A stretch of 64,000 nt of DNA from Platerodrilus igneus. Lineage: Eukaryota; Arthropoda; Insecta; Coleoptera; Lycidae. The translations under genes and the position numbers were made by a program. Every line of letters starts with the position of its first letter. Within the stretch, counting starts at the first letter, position 1. The notes beneath the pieces were generated by a model. It was given only the letters and a program-made list of their open reading frames with translations. It was not told where the DNA came from and did no database searches. Of the stretch, positions 47,041 through 60,238 are shown piece after piece. The stretch lies in contig JARFIW010001369.1 of NCBI GenBank assembly GCA_036346225.1, forward strand, positions 3,662,001 to 3,726,000. The letters are read 5' to 3'.

Positions 47041-50000
47041 CACTTTCAAACTTTTTTTTTTAAATAAGGAATATGTTAGGAGTCCGCTAAGATACTATTT
47101 ATTAGGTAAACATTTTATATTTTGCAAAAAGATCATGATGTTTTAGATAATTAGTTCTACAGCCATACTCCACAGTTTTTGTACGTTTCTATGAAGTTTA
47201 AAGTAACCACATTACAAGTATTAAAATACTTAATCGATATTACCAAGAAATGTTTCAATCTTCCTTTCAAACATTCTGCTCTTTACTGATAAATTATTGT
47301 TGAGAGGTATAATACTACATTCCTCTTTTATAAAAGATGTATTTTCATTAACCTACCAATTTTTTAAATTGCAAGACAAGACAAATTTTTAAATCAGATT
47401 TATTTGTTGTTCGTATTCGGCAATTTTGTTAAATTTTGGAAATTTGCACTACTTTTTATAAAAACTATCGTTTGTCAGTTATCGCAGCTAAAAATAAGCA
47501 TTAACAAATTGCGCAGATTGAAGAGAAGCATTTCAGTTATTACACAGACCAATACAATTTTTGTTTTTTGGTATGGTATGGTATGCATTATTTTACTTAT
47601 GAAAAAAAACATCAAAATTAAAATATAGAATAGATTGCACTCGCAATCTGATCTAAATTTGTGACCTTAAATTATATGCGATGATGTTGCAAGAGCTAGT
47701 TAAATACGCAAAATCTAGTTGCCACAGAAGAAGTTGACGACGACAGAGTAAAGCTCAATTTTACATTTTAAATTAAGGAAACATGTAGCTTAAAATATCT
47801 TTTTGTGCAACCGATCCAAAATTAGGTATTGTAGAAACAATTTTTTATTCTGAAAGTATGCTTGTGCCGGAATACTTTCAAACTATACTAATTGTCACTT
47901 TAGAGGACTAGTCCCGTAAAGTGACAGTTCAGACCTGAAACAACGATTTATGTATCAAAGGTAACAGGTAGATGTTTATGGCATGAGAATGACGATGTTA
48001 CAAACCCAAAGGCCTCTGGTCTCTGGTTTGTAAGGCGCGCAAGGGTATAAACATCTATTGATAACCGCCGTGCATACAACTTTTTATGTCATACTAGTTC
48101 ATAATTGCATCTAGAATATAAATAATATTGAGATAAATCCTAAAATTTAATTTGGTTTTTATTTTATCATAGGGGCCATATCATTGCTAGGGAAATGCCG
48201 TACTTGTGCGCATAAACAAATTTTGTTCGTTGTTAAGCTTAGAAAGTCAAAATGCAGAAAAGTTCAAAAATTTCAGATAAAATTGTAAAAATCGGAAAAA
48301 GCAACACAAAACTTACTACTGAAGAAATCGAGAGACGTCTAAAGACAAAAAATATGACAAAGTACTAAATTGGATGACAGAAAACTGCTTGGATACTACG
48401 GTGATCTTGCGGAAATATTTTCTCCGAGCTCCTTATGTTTTCTTTTGTATCTTTATGCTCGTGCGGGCCATAAAGTGGATATTATGCCAGCGTGGACATA
48501 AAATACAGTACTATGTATTTGGTAACTAAGCAGTAAAAATACACTAACGAACTAATGTGACATAGAAAAATTTATTCAAAAACAAAACACTGTAATTACA
48601 TAAGGTGCTAAATTGGCATCAAGAATATTACGCGCTGTTTAATTAAATACAATTTAATGAACAAAAGAAATTCTAGTAAATTTGTGTAAATTTAGAAATT
48701 TTTATTTTAAATCCTAGTACTATAACCGCAATTGAAAGAATGTCAATAGAACATTGATTGAAACAAAATTACTTTTAAGCTGATTTTGAAAAATGTTTAA
48801 ACTTTTGCAAAGTTGCATTCTTGACATGATGTTGAAGTTTACAGTGCATCATATCCAGTTATACGCATTATTAAAGAATTTTCAAGAATAATAAATTGCC
48901 CGATATTCGTCTTCAATATTCTCAAATGCTCTAAGTATTTATGTTGTATTTGCCTGATCGATTAAATTTGAAAGCATTTTTTAATATATATTCCAAACTG
49001 AAATGATTCTTTAAACTTCTCGAGTTTCTATTAGTCAATCAGACTGACAGATTTTGATTTTAATTTAAATTACTGTTATTGCTAAAGATAAGTGTGCATG
49101 GTTTCAACGTTTGGCGGAATTGAAACTTTACTGGCTGCAGGATAACACCATTAAAAGTATGTTCAGGTCCGTTAAGTAAGACGTTCAAAAATTTAAAGCG
49201 ATCAAAACTGTTGGTAACTAAAAGTGTATATAACAATCTATATTTCATACATAATCATCAACTTCTAAAACATCACTTCATATTCATAACTTACAGTTTA
49301 AATTTCAGATGTTTTTACAGACGCTATGCACAAAGTTTAAAAAAGTATAATTAACTGAATTATGATGTAATTAATTCGCCACCTAAGAGCAAAATAACAG
49401 AACCACAAGGCGAACTTCAGGAAATGGCTTGATATTGCAAAAGATTTATTAACTGCATTTGGTAATTTTTATGCAAAGAGGTCGTAATTATCTAAGCAAT
49501 CTTGCATATTTATCCGGCTGGCTTTTAATTATATTATAATTCATTATTTTTTTTTAATTAAAAAAAGTACATTTTAAAGACTTGCTTGTATAAACAAAGT
49601 TCGGTCTTTCATTAATACTATTTAAGAGTAACGAAAGTGGCGTAAATCCATTAAATTATTTTCTTATTATATAGTTTACTTTTCGGTCTCTACATTGAAA
49701 AAAATAAGTAAAAATTTGAAAAATTGCAGTTATCTGATTTATTTAATATTCTATAAACTGTAAATATACTTAATGTATTTTCCTTTCATGGAAATTTAAT
49801 ACACTTCGTAGTGTTAATAATGGGATGAACTCGATTTGTGTTAATAGTTGTTTTCTGTGCTACTTAGTTTTATTAATTGAGGGTCTTGTGCATGGAAGTA
49901 TACATGTGACAATTTCAATGTTTTGTTCGGGGTGATAAAAACTAGTCAATTCAGCTTTATCGTTAGTATAATTCTTGTATACCTTCAACGCCTTTTTCGT

Positions 50001-50289
50001 ATTTTAATGTAGTTATTGCTTTGAACCACGCTTCTGTTGTGTTCGGGAGTGGCATTCTGGAAACTGGTGTTTTTGCAACGTAGCAGATAGATCTGCCCAG
50101 CAGGGATACAATCAAATGGTTGCACGGCAACGTGTTGCGTTACGCTAGAAATACATTAGAGCAAAAAGGAACATTTTTAAAATGCGAATGGCCAACTAAA
50201 ATATGGACGTGCCCGGTATAATAGAATTCATAAATATTTTTTTCTTAATTAAATAACATATTTCAAATTTATTTCTTTAAAAATAATTC
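47041..50289. other. No gene recognised
   Basis: 3.2 kb of AT-rich DNA with only short frames (for example 47404-47628 + and 49060-49248 -). It contains a nested inverted repeat at 47969-48057. Nothing else supported. Confidence 0.5.
47969..48057. repeat. Nested inverted repeats (11 bp and 9 bp)
   Basis: TAGATGTTTAT (47969-47979) pairs with 48047-48057. Inside it, TTACAAACC (47998-48006) pairs with GGTTTGTAA (48025-48033). Confidence 0.6.
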
Positions 50290-51990
50290 AGATAATAAAG
50301 TGTCTTTGATCATAGGCGCTGTTCTTTCTTGTTAGATACAGTTCGGTCCCCTTGTATTGTTTTACAATTATATACCCTATTTCTCCGACATTCAGTGGTT
50401 GTGAAGAGGGGTAAGCAGGCTGTGGCTGCCAAGTTCCCCTTGCACTTGAACATTTGCCGATTTAATATTTTTTCCACTATATCTTTTCGCACAGTCACCA
50501 TTAGTTGCAGATACTTCACAACCAACACCTGAAGTTGTTCATAATAATCGTCAGATTTAACTGCGCTTATTTTTTCGTCATTAAATTTTCCGTCTCAAAA
50601 CTGGTTGGACACGTACCTGCACTTATTTATATTCTTAGCTAGCCTACACAATTCCCTGAAATTCCCACACAGCCTATATACAGCTCGGTTACCCTTCTAT
50701 TGTTTTCTAATTATATGCCCTATTTCACCAAGATTCAGTGGTATGTGAAGGGGGTTAAGCAACCTGTGGCTGCCAAGATCTCCCAACACTTAGAAATTTG
50801 CCGAATTAATAGTTTTCCAGTATATCCTTTCACACAATTAATATTATTCGAGGATATTGCACATCCAATACCTGTAGTTTCTTATAATAATCAACATGTT
50901 TAATTACAGTTATTTTCTTCGTCATTAGTTTATCCATCTCGGGAATGGTTGGATACGTACCTCCATTTTTCTATTCTGAGCTAGCCTACACATTTCCCTG
51001 AAGCCTACATCTTTCACTATATGTGTGCAATAGTCTAACCTAGGTCTACCTCTACTTTTCTTTTTTCCTATCTCTGCTTCTAATATATTCCGCAGTATTT
51101 CCCCATGCTGTAGTATGTGACATATTATTCTATCTCTCCTATTTTTTACCGTTTTTCACATATTTCTTTCTTCCCCTACCATTTTTAGTACCTCTTGTTC
51201 TTAACTTTGTTCATGATATCTTCATTATTAGTCTGTAGCACCACTTTTCAAAGGCTTCTACCTTTTTCTTGTCCGCTTCTTCTACTGTCCATGCTTCACA
51301 GCCGTACAGTGCTGTGCTCCACACATATGTTTTAAGCAATCTTTTCCTTGTTTCTATGTTGCTTTTTCTTGTTAAATGTAGCACGACCTTTGTCCTAATC
51401 TTTGTTTTATATCTTTTGCGCTTTTCCAATCTTACGTTATTTGGCTTCCTAGGTAGCAGAAATCCTTAACCTCTTGTAAGTTCTTATTACCTGTTTGTAT
51501 TCATGTTTTTGATTTATTTTCTCCTCCTTTGCATATTAGTACTCTAGTTTTATTTTTGTTAATTTGCATACCGTATCTCTCTGTTGGAACGTTTCCATTT
51601 CATTAAGAGCAGTTTCTAACTCATCCTTGCTAGATGCTAATACCGCTATATCATCTGCAAATCTAAGCATATCAATTTTTTGTCGCTGCATAGTAATTCC
51701 AAATGTCTTTCTGCATTTGACAGTATTCATTGCTTCTTCAATGTACAAGCTATGTGCTATTAGCCTATCCCTATAACTCATTTCAATCTTTTTCAGTATT
51801 TCAAACATTTTTTTCCACTTTACATTGTCGAATGCTTTTTCCAGATCTACAAACCCTATAATCAAACTTTCCCCTTTTTCTATTGTTTTCTCCATTATCA
51901 TTTTCAGAGCTAAAATAGCCTCCCGTGTTCCCCTGTTTCGCCTAAACTCAAATCGATCTTCTCCTAGTATCTATATATGTTTTTTATAAA
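50290..51990 (-). pseudogene. RTE-like LINE, 3' part with duplicated tail
   Basis: On minus: FVDLEKAFDNVKWKKMFEIL (about 51840), then MLRFADDIAVLASSKDELE (about 51670) with the YxDD-type FADD motif. The usual VRQGCALSP block is deleted between LIAHSLY and IEEAMN. RLLKTYVWSTALYGCEAWTV (about 51330) and the C-terminal region follow, to about 50940. The 3' UTR is present twice: units with CAGTTCGG/CAGCTCGG...CTGTGGCTGCC start near 50337 and 50684. Inactive through deletions and shifts. Confidence 0.8.
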
Positions 51991-53039
51991 TCTTCCATGA
52001 ATTCTGAAATTATTATTTTCTTTAAATGTCAAAAGTGACCTGGCTAATTAACAAAACAACCGTATTTTTGCGGATAAATGTCAAACGTTAGAGAAACGAT
52101 TCGTCAAATAGCTAATAAAAAGTACGTTATTCTTAAATTTTGCCACTTTATGAAGTCCAAGTTATAAATTGTATACATCATTTTGTTGAGAGAAAATGGT
52201 CAATTTAGTAAGTTAATAAAATACATGATGTCCCATAAGAAAAGTTCAAGCTTAGTCTATATTTTCACGGCATCCTGTAACAAAATATGGTACGCCACTA
52301 AATTCTACCCAAAAAAACTGCTTGAAAAATATTTTTATAAAATTAAAAAATATTACAAATATAGATATAGGCATGTTTATAAATGGCACACACACATGAG
52401 AAACACCATGTAAGTCATAAACGGTTAAAAAATGGAAATGCGGTTTTCGGCATTCAAAATTTCATAAAAATCGATCCCAAGACAGTAGTTAGTTTTGGTG
52501 TATCTCCTCTAGAAATGGGCGTTTTCTATCAAAAGTGTCCAATTTGAACCACCCTGCACAGGGCATACTTATATATACATTATAATAAAATTAAACAATT
52601 ACAGTAAAAACTACAAACAAAGCATACAAACAAAATAGTTGGCATACAAAAAAAAAACAGAATAATTTCCATAACTGTACAAGGCCCTAAAATGGTAAAT
52701 TCATCGCAGTCATGGTTTCTTCCATTTAACCATTGGCGAAGCCCCTATTTAAATAATAACTAAAACATATAAGTCAATGTTCGGATATACCTACAATTAT
52801 TTATGAACACGCACACTTATTTACACACAATAATTCTACCCACACAACACACATACTGTCGTACCAATTTATGAACAATTTAGAAAGATGCGGGCATATA
52901 AGAACAAGATGTGAATAGGGAAATAGAGATTAATAACAAAAGTAATTTACTGTTACTTGATTGAAGAAAAATTGCTTTACTTTATTTTTGAAAATATTAA
53001 TTGAATTGTACGATTTTAATATCTGTTGGAAACGACCTC
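51991..53039. other. No gene recognised; possible transposon end
   Basis: AT-rich. GTCCAATTTGAACCACCCTG near 52537-52556 resembles the end of a CAGGGTGG-type DNA transposon or MITE, but I did not find the opposite end. Confidence 0.35.
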
Positions 53040-53480
53040 TATTGGGGAACGACTTTAAAAATAACCGAATTTCTGTAGAAATAAGCTTTCTAAATTAAAA
53101 TAGTAAACGAACATTAATAATTGATCTTGTCCTGAAAATAGATAAAAAATTTTATCGGAAGCAAGAGCTTTACTCACTTTGTGAAATAATACAACGCAAT
53201 GCATATTACGACGGTTCTCTATGAATAATCGGGTAATATGTCTGTATGGAGTAATCTGCTCCAATTTAGGTAAATTATAAACGAATCTAATGCACATGTT
53301 CTGTAAAGGCTTGAGTATGTTACGCAAATGTTCAGCAATATATAAACACTACGTCTGCATACTCTACATTGCGAATTAATAAGGCACTGACTAAACGCAA
53401 GCAGACGCAGAATGGATGAACATTTTTTAACAAAGTTAGCTTACGAAGAGTACAGAGAAATTTGGATTCCTTGACGGATA
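53040..53480 (-). pseudogene. LINE reverse transcriptase C-terminal fragment (CR1/Jockey type)
   Basis: On minus: LRKLTLLKNVHPFCVCLRLV (about 53450), RNVEYADVVF (about 53360), then LQNMCIRFVYNLPKLEQITP and RHITRLFIENRRNMHCVVLF (53300-53180). This is the characteristic post-RT region (LQNxCxRFxYxL...I(S/T)PYR) of many non-LTR elements. The catalytic RT core is absent. Confidence 0.7.
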
Positions 53481-54389
53481 AAATATTATAAGAGTTCCTA
53501 GGCCTCTAATGTTATTACTAAACGCTGCAATTGCCATTGCTAGACAAAAAATTAATATATTTTCGATGTTCGGTGTATACTACCAAAGCAACGTACTTAA
53601 ATATGATGAAGTTTTGGTTTAAAATTAAAAATCGTTTTGCCCAACCTAGGATTTAATCAGTTCCAACATTATAATACATGCTACCTAATGTTGAAACCAA
53701 GCCTCGACTTCTTGCATAAAACCAGTTCCCATATCAACTTTTACTAGTAATCAACATAAATAATTAAAAAAAGATATGGATGTTTAAATAAATACTAAAA
53801 CTTAAATCCATAAGCAATCATTAAAAATGACCCATGCATATTATTATATAAACTACTGGTTTTCTGTATTGTATTACAGCAAATAATAAATAAAATTCAT
53901 TGGTTAATTATTATCATGATGTGGTCATATTTAATAAAATGTATAAAGCAAAAACAAGTTGTTATTATTTCCGTTGTGATAAATATTGATAACGTTGGAT
54001 TAAGCGGTTATTACTTATTAGTAGTCTGTTTGTGAGTAGTGATTTTTGAATTTCTACTTAAGAATTAGTTTCCAGCTATCACTATTTGTAAACTATTCAA
54101 AAATATACAATTAGCACGAAAATACAACCCAAGACAACAAAATATCTGATTTCTTGTTGGACGTATCCCGTAAGGGTTCATACATTTTAATTCAATTTAA
54201 TACTTCTAATTAATAATAAATACTCTATAATCAGATTAATTGATAGAGCACTCGATAAAAGCTCCATCACTTAACAGAACTGACTAGTGGTTACACTACT
54301 CTCCTAACTGCGGCGGCCACAATGCCACATAGGTAAAGCATCTGCTGCAGTCAGAACTTGTGGTTCATTATAAATGTAATACCTATTTC
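53481..54389. other. No gene recognised
   Basis: AT-rich, no motif. Confidence 0.5.
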
Positions 54390-56600
54390 GTCATAAGGTT
54401 TTCAGTTCTGGAGTTGTTTGGACGCCTATCTCCATTTCCTACTCTGAACTAAACTAAACATTTCCCCGAAATTCACACTGCCTAGACCTTTCAGTAGCTA
54501 TGTGCTATATTCTAATCTAGATCCACATCTATCTCTCTTTTTTTCCTTTCCCTGCTTCTAAATTATACCGCACCATTCCCTCATGCCTTAGGACGTGTCT
54601 ATCATCCTATCTCTTCTATTTTAAATTTTTTCTCCCTATATCTTCTAGTACATATTTGTTCTTAACTTTATCTGTCTATGATAAGTTCGTCATACGTCTG
54701 TAGCACCACATTTCAAAGGCCGCTGTCCGCTTCTCCTACTGTTCACGTTACACAGCCGTACAGTGTTGTGCTCCACACATATGCTTTCAGCAATCTTTTC
54801 CTTGTTTGTTTGCTCTTTCTTGTTAAATACAGCACAGCCTTGTGCTAATCCATGTTTGGCATCTTTTGCACTTTTTGGCTTCCTATGTAGCAGAAATCCT
54901 TAAGTTCTTGTAAGTTCTCATTTCCTATCTGTATTCTGGTTTTTGACTTATCTTTTGCTCATACATATTAGTATTTTAGCTTTATTTTTGTAAACGTTCA
55001 TACTGTATCTTTCTTTTCGTACTGTTTACATATCATTACTGATTTTAACTCTTCCTTGCTAGATGCTAATTCCGCTATACCGTCTGCAAGTCCAAGCATA
55101 TTCGTTTGTCCCTGCATAATAATTTCAAATGTCTTCTGCATTTGACAGTATTCATTACCTCTTTGATATACAAGTTAAAAATTAACTGGGATAACGCACA
55201 CCCCTGTCTCGTCCCTTTCCTAATGTTTGCTTCTCTACGTTCTTGTTCTAGTTCTATTACATTATAATGTAATTAAGGGCCGCTATGCTTGCGGCCCATC
55301 CCCTCTAGTTGTATTACACCTGATTGCTCTTTGTTAAGCACTATCCCTATTGAATATACACCATTCCAATTGTTTTTAGTATTTCGAACACTTTTTCCCA
55401 TTTGATATTGTCAAATGCTTTTTCAAGATCTACAAACCCTATAAACTTCTTTCTCATTTTCTATTGTTTTCTCCATTATCACTCCTACAGCTAAAATGCC
55501 CCCCCGCGTTCCCCTGTTTCGCCTAAACCTAAATTTACGCCTTTCCTCTAATAAATTCAGAATATTCTTTATCATCCCTAGTTTCTCATTTTCGTTTTGT
55601 TTATCTCACAGAATATCTCTCGCCGCAATGTCTAAGATGGATTTAAAGTTATTTCATTCTGCTTCTATTTCCTTAGTAACAGAAATTTTTCCTATCTCTT
55701 TCAGCAATTCCTTTGATTTTTACTGAAATCTTTTGTGGGTATCTTCATCTTTCAGTTTCTCAAAGACAAAGTACCTCTTTCCGTTCCTTTCTTTTTAAAT
55801 TTTTAAATGTAAGCGCGGCTTTCATAATTACTATGTCTATATCTACTTCTGGGAAACTTCTGCAGTCTTTTACTTGATTCCTAAACCGTTGTCTAACAAG
55901 AATGTAATCTATTTGATATCCTCCTATGTCTCCTGGCATCTTCCACGTATATCCAATTCTAGCATAATGTTGAATTAATAGGTTTGTAATGGTTAAATTG
56001 CTTTTGTCGAAAAACTTCTACCAGTCTATTTCCCTTATCGTTCCTCATGCCTAAACCAAATAAACTTACTACCTCTACTTCTTTACTCTCACCTACAACT
56101 GCATTAAAATTCCCGTAATTATTAAATTTTCGTGTCCTTTTACGAATCTTAGTATGTCTTCGATATATTTGTAGATCGCTTCTTCCTCTTCCTCACTTAT
56201 ATTATTATCGTATTTACCGGTTTAGATTCTATTTCAACCATGAATATCCTTTCGTTCTTTTATAGGTAGTTTTCTACAAAATGTCCTATCTTTTTCCGCA
56301 TAACTATCGTCACACCAGAATTTACTTGCTCCGATCCTGTATGAATTATCTTCAAGTCTGCGCTCTAAAAATTTCCCGCTTCTAGCCACCGAACTTCGTT
56401 AATTCCCAATATACCCAATACCAAATTCTCTAGCTTACCTAATCGCTTCATGATTGTAACATTCCACACCTCAACTTGCAAGTAGTTCCTGGTTTTCCTC
56501 TTCTCCTTTTGAGCTTGCCGATCACCTCCTCCGAAGTGCTCCCCTCCTGGAGATCCGAATAGGGGATTATCTTAAGACCGGAATCTTTTGCTCCAGAGGA
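54390..56600 (-). pseudogene. RTE-like LINE, near full-length but decayed
   Basis: Third larger copy of the family, on minus. The 5' region (about 56600-56470) has GGTTCCTCTGGAGCAAAAG and CGGAGGAGGTGATCGGCAAG, typical RTE/BovB-type leader text. The endonuclease start (GTGGAATGTTACAATCATGAAG near 56470) and broken endonuclease and RT follow. FVDLEKAF-like text is near 55440 and the C-terminal part runs to 54395. No long frame is left. It carries a 43-bp insertion at 55261-55303, and a SINE lies just upstream at 56642. Confidence 0.7.
55261..55303 (-). mobile_element. 43-bp micro-copy of the R1-like LINE 3' end
   Basis: On minus it reads GGGGATGGGCCGCAAGCATA..., matching the last 43 bases of the LINE at 15251-22720 (hairpin GGCCGC/GCGGCC and AT-rich tail). 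It is flanked by TCTAGTTCTATTAC (55247-55260) and TCTAGTTGTATTAC (55304-55317), a 14-bp target duplication with one difference. Confidence 0.8.
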
Positions 56601-56641
56601 ACCATCGTCTTTGAAAACGTTGATACGCTCTGTACTTGAGA

Positions 56642-56828
56642 GGGCGGATCCGTAACGTAGTTGGTATGCGTGTGACCATTATGCCCAAAGTTCCGGGTTC
56701 GAATCTCGACACAATCCGCTAGAAAAATGTTAGCCGAGCATTTTTCACAAAAATACGTCCTCCTTCAGAAAAGAGGTCAAACAGAGATCCCGTGTGTGTG
56801 TGTGTTGTCACTCACGTTAAAGATCACT
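56642..56828 (+). mobile_element. tRNA-derived SINE, copy 4, 3'-truncated
   Basis: Starts AGGCGGATCCGTAACGTAGT with a mutated A-box, B-box GGTTCGAATCTC at about 56696, and body to a (GT)n and TCACGTTAAAGATCAC. The remaining body and the 3' hairpin are missing. No target duplication is visible. Confidence 0.85.
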
Positions 56829-58079
56829 AATTTGGTTAAATATATAATGTTCGATTCTTTAGCTCACGTAAACACGCAAGCCATTCTACCCGTTTTAGTA
56901 TTCCAGAACTTCTTCAGGATGGAGGTCCGTTCAGAACGGGTAATAGCTATAAAACACTACAAAATCTATCGGTCGGTCTATGACTGTCTGGAGATTTGAA
57001 TTTTTCGGCAATTTTATCCTGGAATCGTCCATACAATTACAAAAACCCATTTCCTGGAATATTGTTGGACACGTTTAAAAACCAGCTTTATTCAGAATTT
57101 TCATTTGTTAGCAGCACCCTGCAACGTACAACACCAGAAATTGCTTCCCACTTATTGTCTACGCATGCAACAGATGTTAAAAATCAGCCAAACGTTTTTA
57201 ATTTTATGAAATTTTAAAGTTCGGAAGTTTCTCCGATTTTTCTACTAAACGGGGTGAGTTTATTAAAGTGTTACAAGGGGATATCTTGAAAACGGTATAA
57301 AACCTTTTGTAATTGGGAGTTGAGGAAATGCAACGCGTCAAATGACTCTACAAGGATTCTAGTTTTGAATTCTCAGCAATGTTTCTCGAAATTATTACGA
57401 TTAGGTATTTCGTGGTGATAAAATGTTAAATAAGATGTTTTCCTCGCTTTGGAATAAATGTACGCCGCTCTCCCCGACCTATCAGCACAAGTAACGAAGA
57501 AAGACGGTGACTCTGACAAGTGAAAAAGCCAACCACTACGATCATTTTTTTACGGAACTACTGTAGTACTTTATAATACAGTAAAGTTTACCTGTGTATC
57601 CTTCAGCCGATCTTTTTATAGTACTGTTTGTTCCCTTATGTTGTAGTAAATTACCAACAAACGTCACTGTAAATCTGGCCTGAATAGACGTCAATCCCAC
57701 TCAAAACCTGCAGAATCAAAGACAAGAAAAATATGTAGTAGTATTTCAACGTGGCAAATGCCGTAATACAAGGATTTATTAATTGGCTTTACTTTTTTTA
57801 ATTATTTAAAACGATAAGAGATAAGCGTAGTTCAATTAAGTGCATGCACATTTTGTAAAGCGAATTGATTAATATTGATTGTAAAATCAATTATGCCCTC
57901 CGTACAGAAAAGCGGTTAACTATAGTACCCTTTAACAGTATAATTAGGGACATATTTAAATGTATTTCTGACATTTCTCCCCCTAGCGTATTTAGAAGAG
58001 TGGAAAGTAACTTTGGATTTTTAAATAGAATGATGGAATCTTTTTTTATAAAATTCGAATCTAGGTAAAACTAAGTGTG
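56829..58079. other. No gene recognised
   Basis: AT-rich. GGGGATATCTTGAAAACGGTAT near 57278-57299 resembles the near-terminal text of the long-arm DD41D element (61202) but the similarity is short. Open frames at 56996-57217 and 57865-58068 have no recognised family. Confidence 0.4.
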
Positions 58080-58929
58080 CTTGCAAAAAAATATTGATTT
58101 GCTCTTTCGGCTACAGAAAGTTTGCAAATCAAACGGACACGTTTTGTTAGGAATGTGGCGAGATGAGTTTTATTTTGGATGCAAACTAGATCAGAATAAA
58201 ACTTGAGCGCCACATAGCATTTGCACTATGTGTGCTGTGAATTAAAGAAAATGACTCAACGGTACCCGTAAGTCAATGCCTTTGCAATGGTATAGAGAAC
58301 CTAAAGATCATATTACAGATTGCTATTATTGCTTGTCTATCCGGAATTTCCGTGAAGTCAAAGTATACTGTACAGTGCCAAAACATGCAATTGGATCTCA
58401 GACCACTTCTTCAGAGCAAGAATTTACCTGTCCCGAAACGTCTCAAATCATATACACTTGACGATGATACAAATGCTGTTGAAGTAATGTTGCATACCCT
58501 ATGGAAGAAGACACGGATCACGATGTCTAACCATTTTATGTAAGCACTTCACATTTACTTTCACAAGATGAGCTTAACGACTTGTACGGGATTTAAATTT
58601 GTCAAAAACTCAAGTCAAACTATTGGGATCCAGGTTGCAAAATTGGAATCTATTACAGAGTTCCACATATCGAAAACGTGAACAAGGTTTTCTTCAGTTT
58701 TTTACTTCGTATAATCAGTTTGTGTACTGTGTAGATGCGTCAAGACTAACAGATGCATTAAGATGTAAATACAAAACAAATGAGTGGAGACTATTTATTG
58801 ATTCATCTACTCTAAGCTTAAAGGGAGTTCTCCTTCACAATGGAAAATCGCATCCCTCTGTTCCTATAGCCTACGCAATGCATACAGAGCATGTGTGAAG
58901 CTTCATGTGGTGATTTAAAAGTCATAGTA

Positions 58930-60238
58930 CAGTATTGCCCGAAATAAACAGTACTGAAACTAATTTGGCGGTGTTTTTATGCGTGCGCTGTCACACTCAA
59001 GTTAGCTAGTATAGACCTGTCAAGTAAACCTCAAACAAGTAATTAGTAGGGCCTAATTGTTAAAAATGGTGTTAAGTACAGAGGAGAACGTGTTTCTGGT
59101 AGAGCATTATTTTCGTTCATACGGAATCGGCCGACGTAATGGTGCAAGTTTGCTATACGTGTCTGATCAATTCACACAAAGGTTTAATAAACGTTCTCCA
59201 AGTAATGCTGTAATTTTGAAGGTTATTGAAAAGTTTAGAAATACAGGTAGTGTATTGTGCCAACGAAAAGGAAACTCGGGGCGTCCCAGGACAGTTAACA
59301 ACAACAATAACCATGAACGTGTTTTGAGCAAATCTTAGAAAATCCGAAAGTCAGCCAGGCAAGGACAGCGTTACAACTTGATTTAAAAGAACTTCCTTTC
59401 AAAGAATCCTGAAGGAGCTGGGTACATTTTGTATGTGATTCAGGTACATCAACAACTACATCCTCGGGATTATCGCAGTAGAGTGGAATATTGCGCCAGA
59501 ATTCTCGCGTTACAGTATGAAAATCCTGAATTTTTGAAAATGTTTGGTTTTCAGACGAAGCACATTTTCACTTGTCAGGCTATGTGAATCATCACACAAA
59601 TCGATTTCTGGGCTTTGCCAGACCCGATGAGGTTCAAGAGGTTCCTTTACATAGTGAAAAGTGAGTGTCTGGTGTGCTGTTTCCGGACACGGAATCATTG
59701 GTCCGTACTTTATCGAAGAGAATGGTAGGCAAGTCACACTTAATCAACAGAGGTACAGACAAATTTTAACACGATTTATCCCTGATCTACGTTAATTCTG
59801 TCGTGCACGTAACTTGGCATTTCGAAACCAATTTTTCAGCAGGACGGGGCAACTTGCCATACTGCTGCCGCAATTCGTCAATTTCTTCAAGAACATTTTC
59901 CAAGCAAATTCATATCACGATTTACTGACTTCCCTTATCCTTCACATTCTCCAGACCTCACACCTCCAGACGCATACATTTGGGGCATGGCTAAAAATGC
60001 CGTTTTCAAACGGGCACCACAAACCATCGATGAATTAAAGGATGCCGTTAGAGTCTTCTTCGCAGCCCTGAGACAACCCTTATTCAATAACATGACCAGA
60101 AACTTAGAACATCGTTATGAAGTCTGTCTCGAACGAGGAGGTGCACATTTAGAACATATAATAAAGTGTCAATAATATGTATTTTTTAAATATACAAAAC
60201 AATTACAATTTCAGTACTGTTTATTTCGGGCAATACTG
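58930..60238 (+). mobile_element. DD41D mariner-type element with complete ends
   Basis: A 1,309-bp element. Perfect 30-bp TIRs begin CAGTATTGCCCGAAATAAAC (58930-58959 and inverted 60209-60238). TA lies at 58928-58929 and 60239-60240. The TIR homology continues a few bases outside as GTA/TAC. It carries a broken transposase and is inserted in a conserved gene relic. Confidence 0.95.
59066..60175 (+). pseudogene. DD41D mariner-type transposase, broken
   Basis: Start at ATG 59066 (MVLSTEENVFLVEHYFRSYG), a DUF4817-type helix-turn-helix region ending GNSGRPRTV, then a stop/shift at 59338. The first catalytic Asp is in WFSDEAHFHLSGYVN (about 59547), and WCAVSGHGIIGPYFIEENG follows. The second Asp block (QQDGATCHTAAAIRQFL, about 59838) and the third (SHSPDLTPPDAYIWG) are in other frames, with 41 residues between them. 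The C-terminal end is HRYEVCLERGGAHLEHIIKC, with the stop at 60173-60175. At least three frame changes. Confidence 0.88.

Noticed and set aside
48251..48360. Basic frame (MQKSSKISDKIVKIGKSN) as possible DNA-binding N-terminus
   Set aside because: Too short, ends at a stop soon after, and no downstream domain was found.
57278..57299. Text similar to the near-terminal part of the 608-bp arms
   Set aside because: Only about 20 bases are alike and no element end or partner is nearby.
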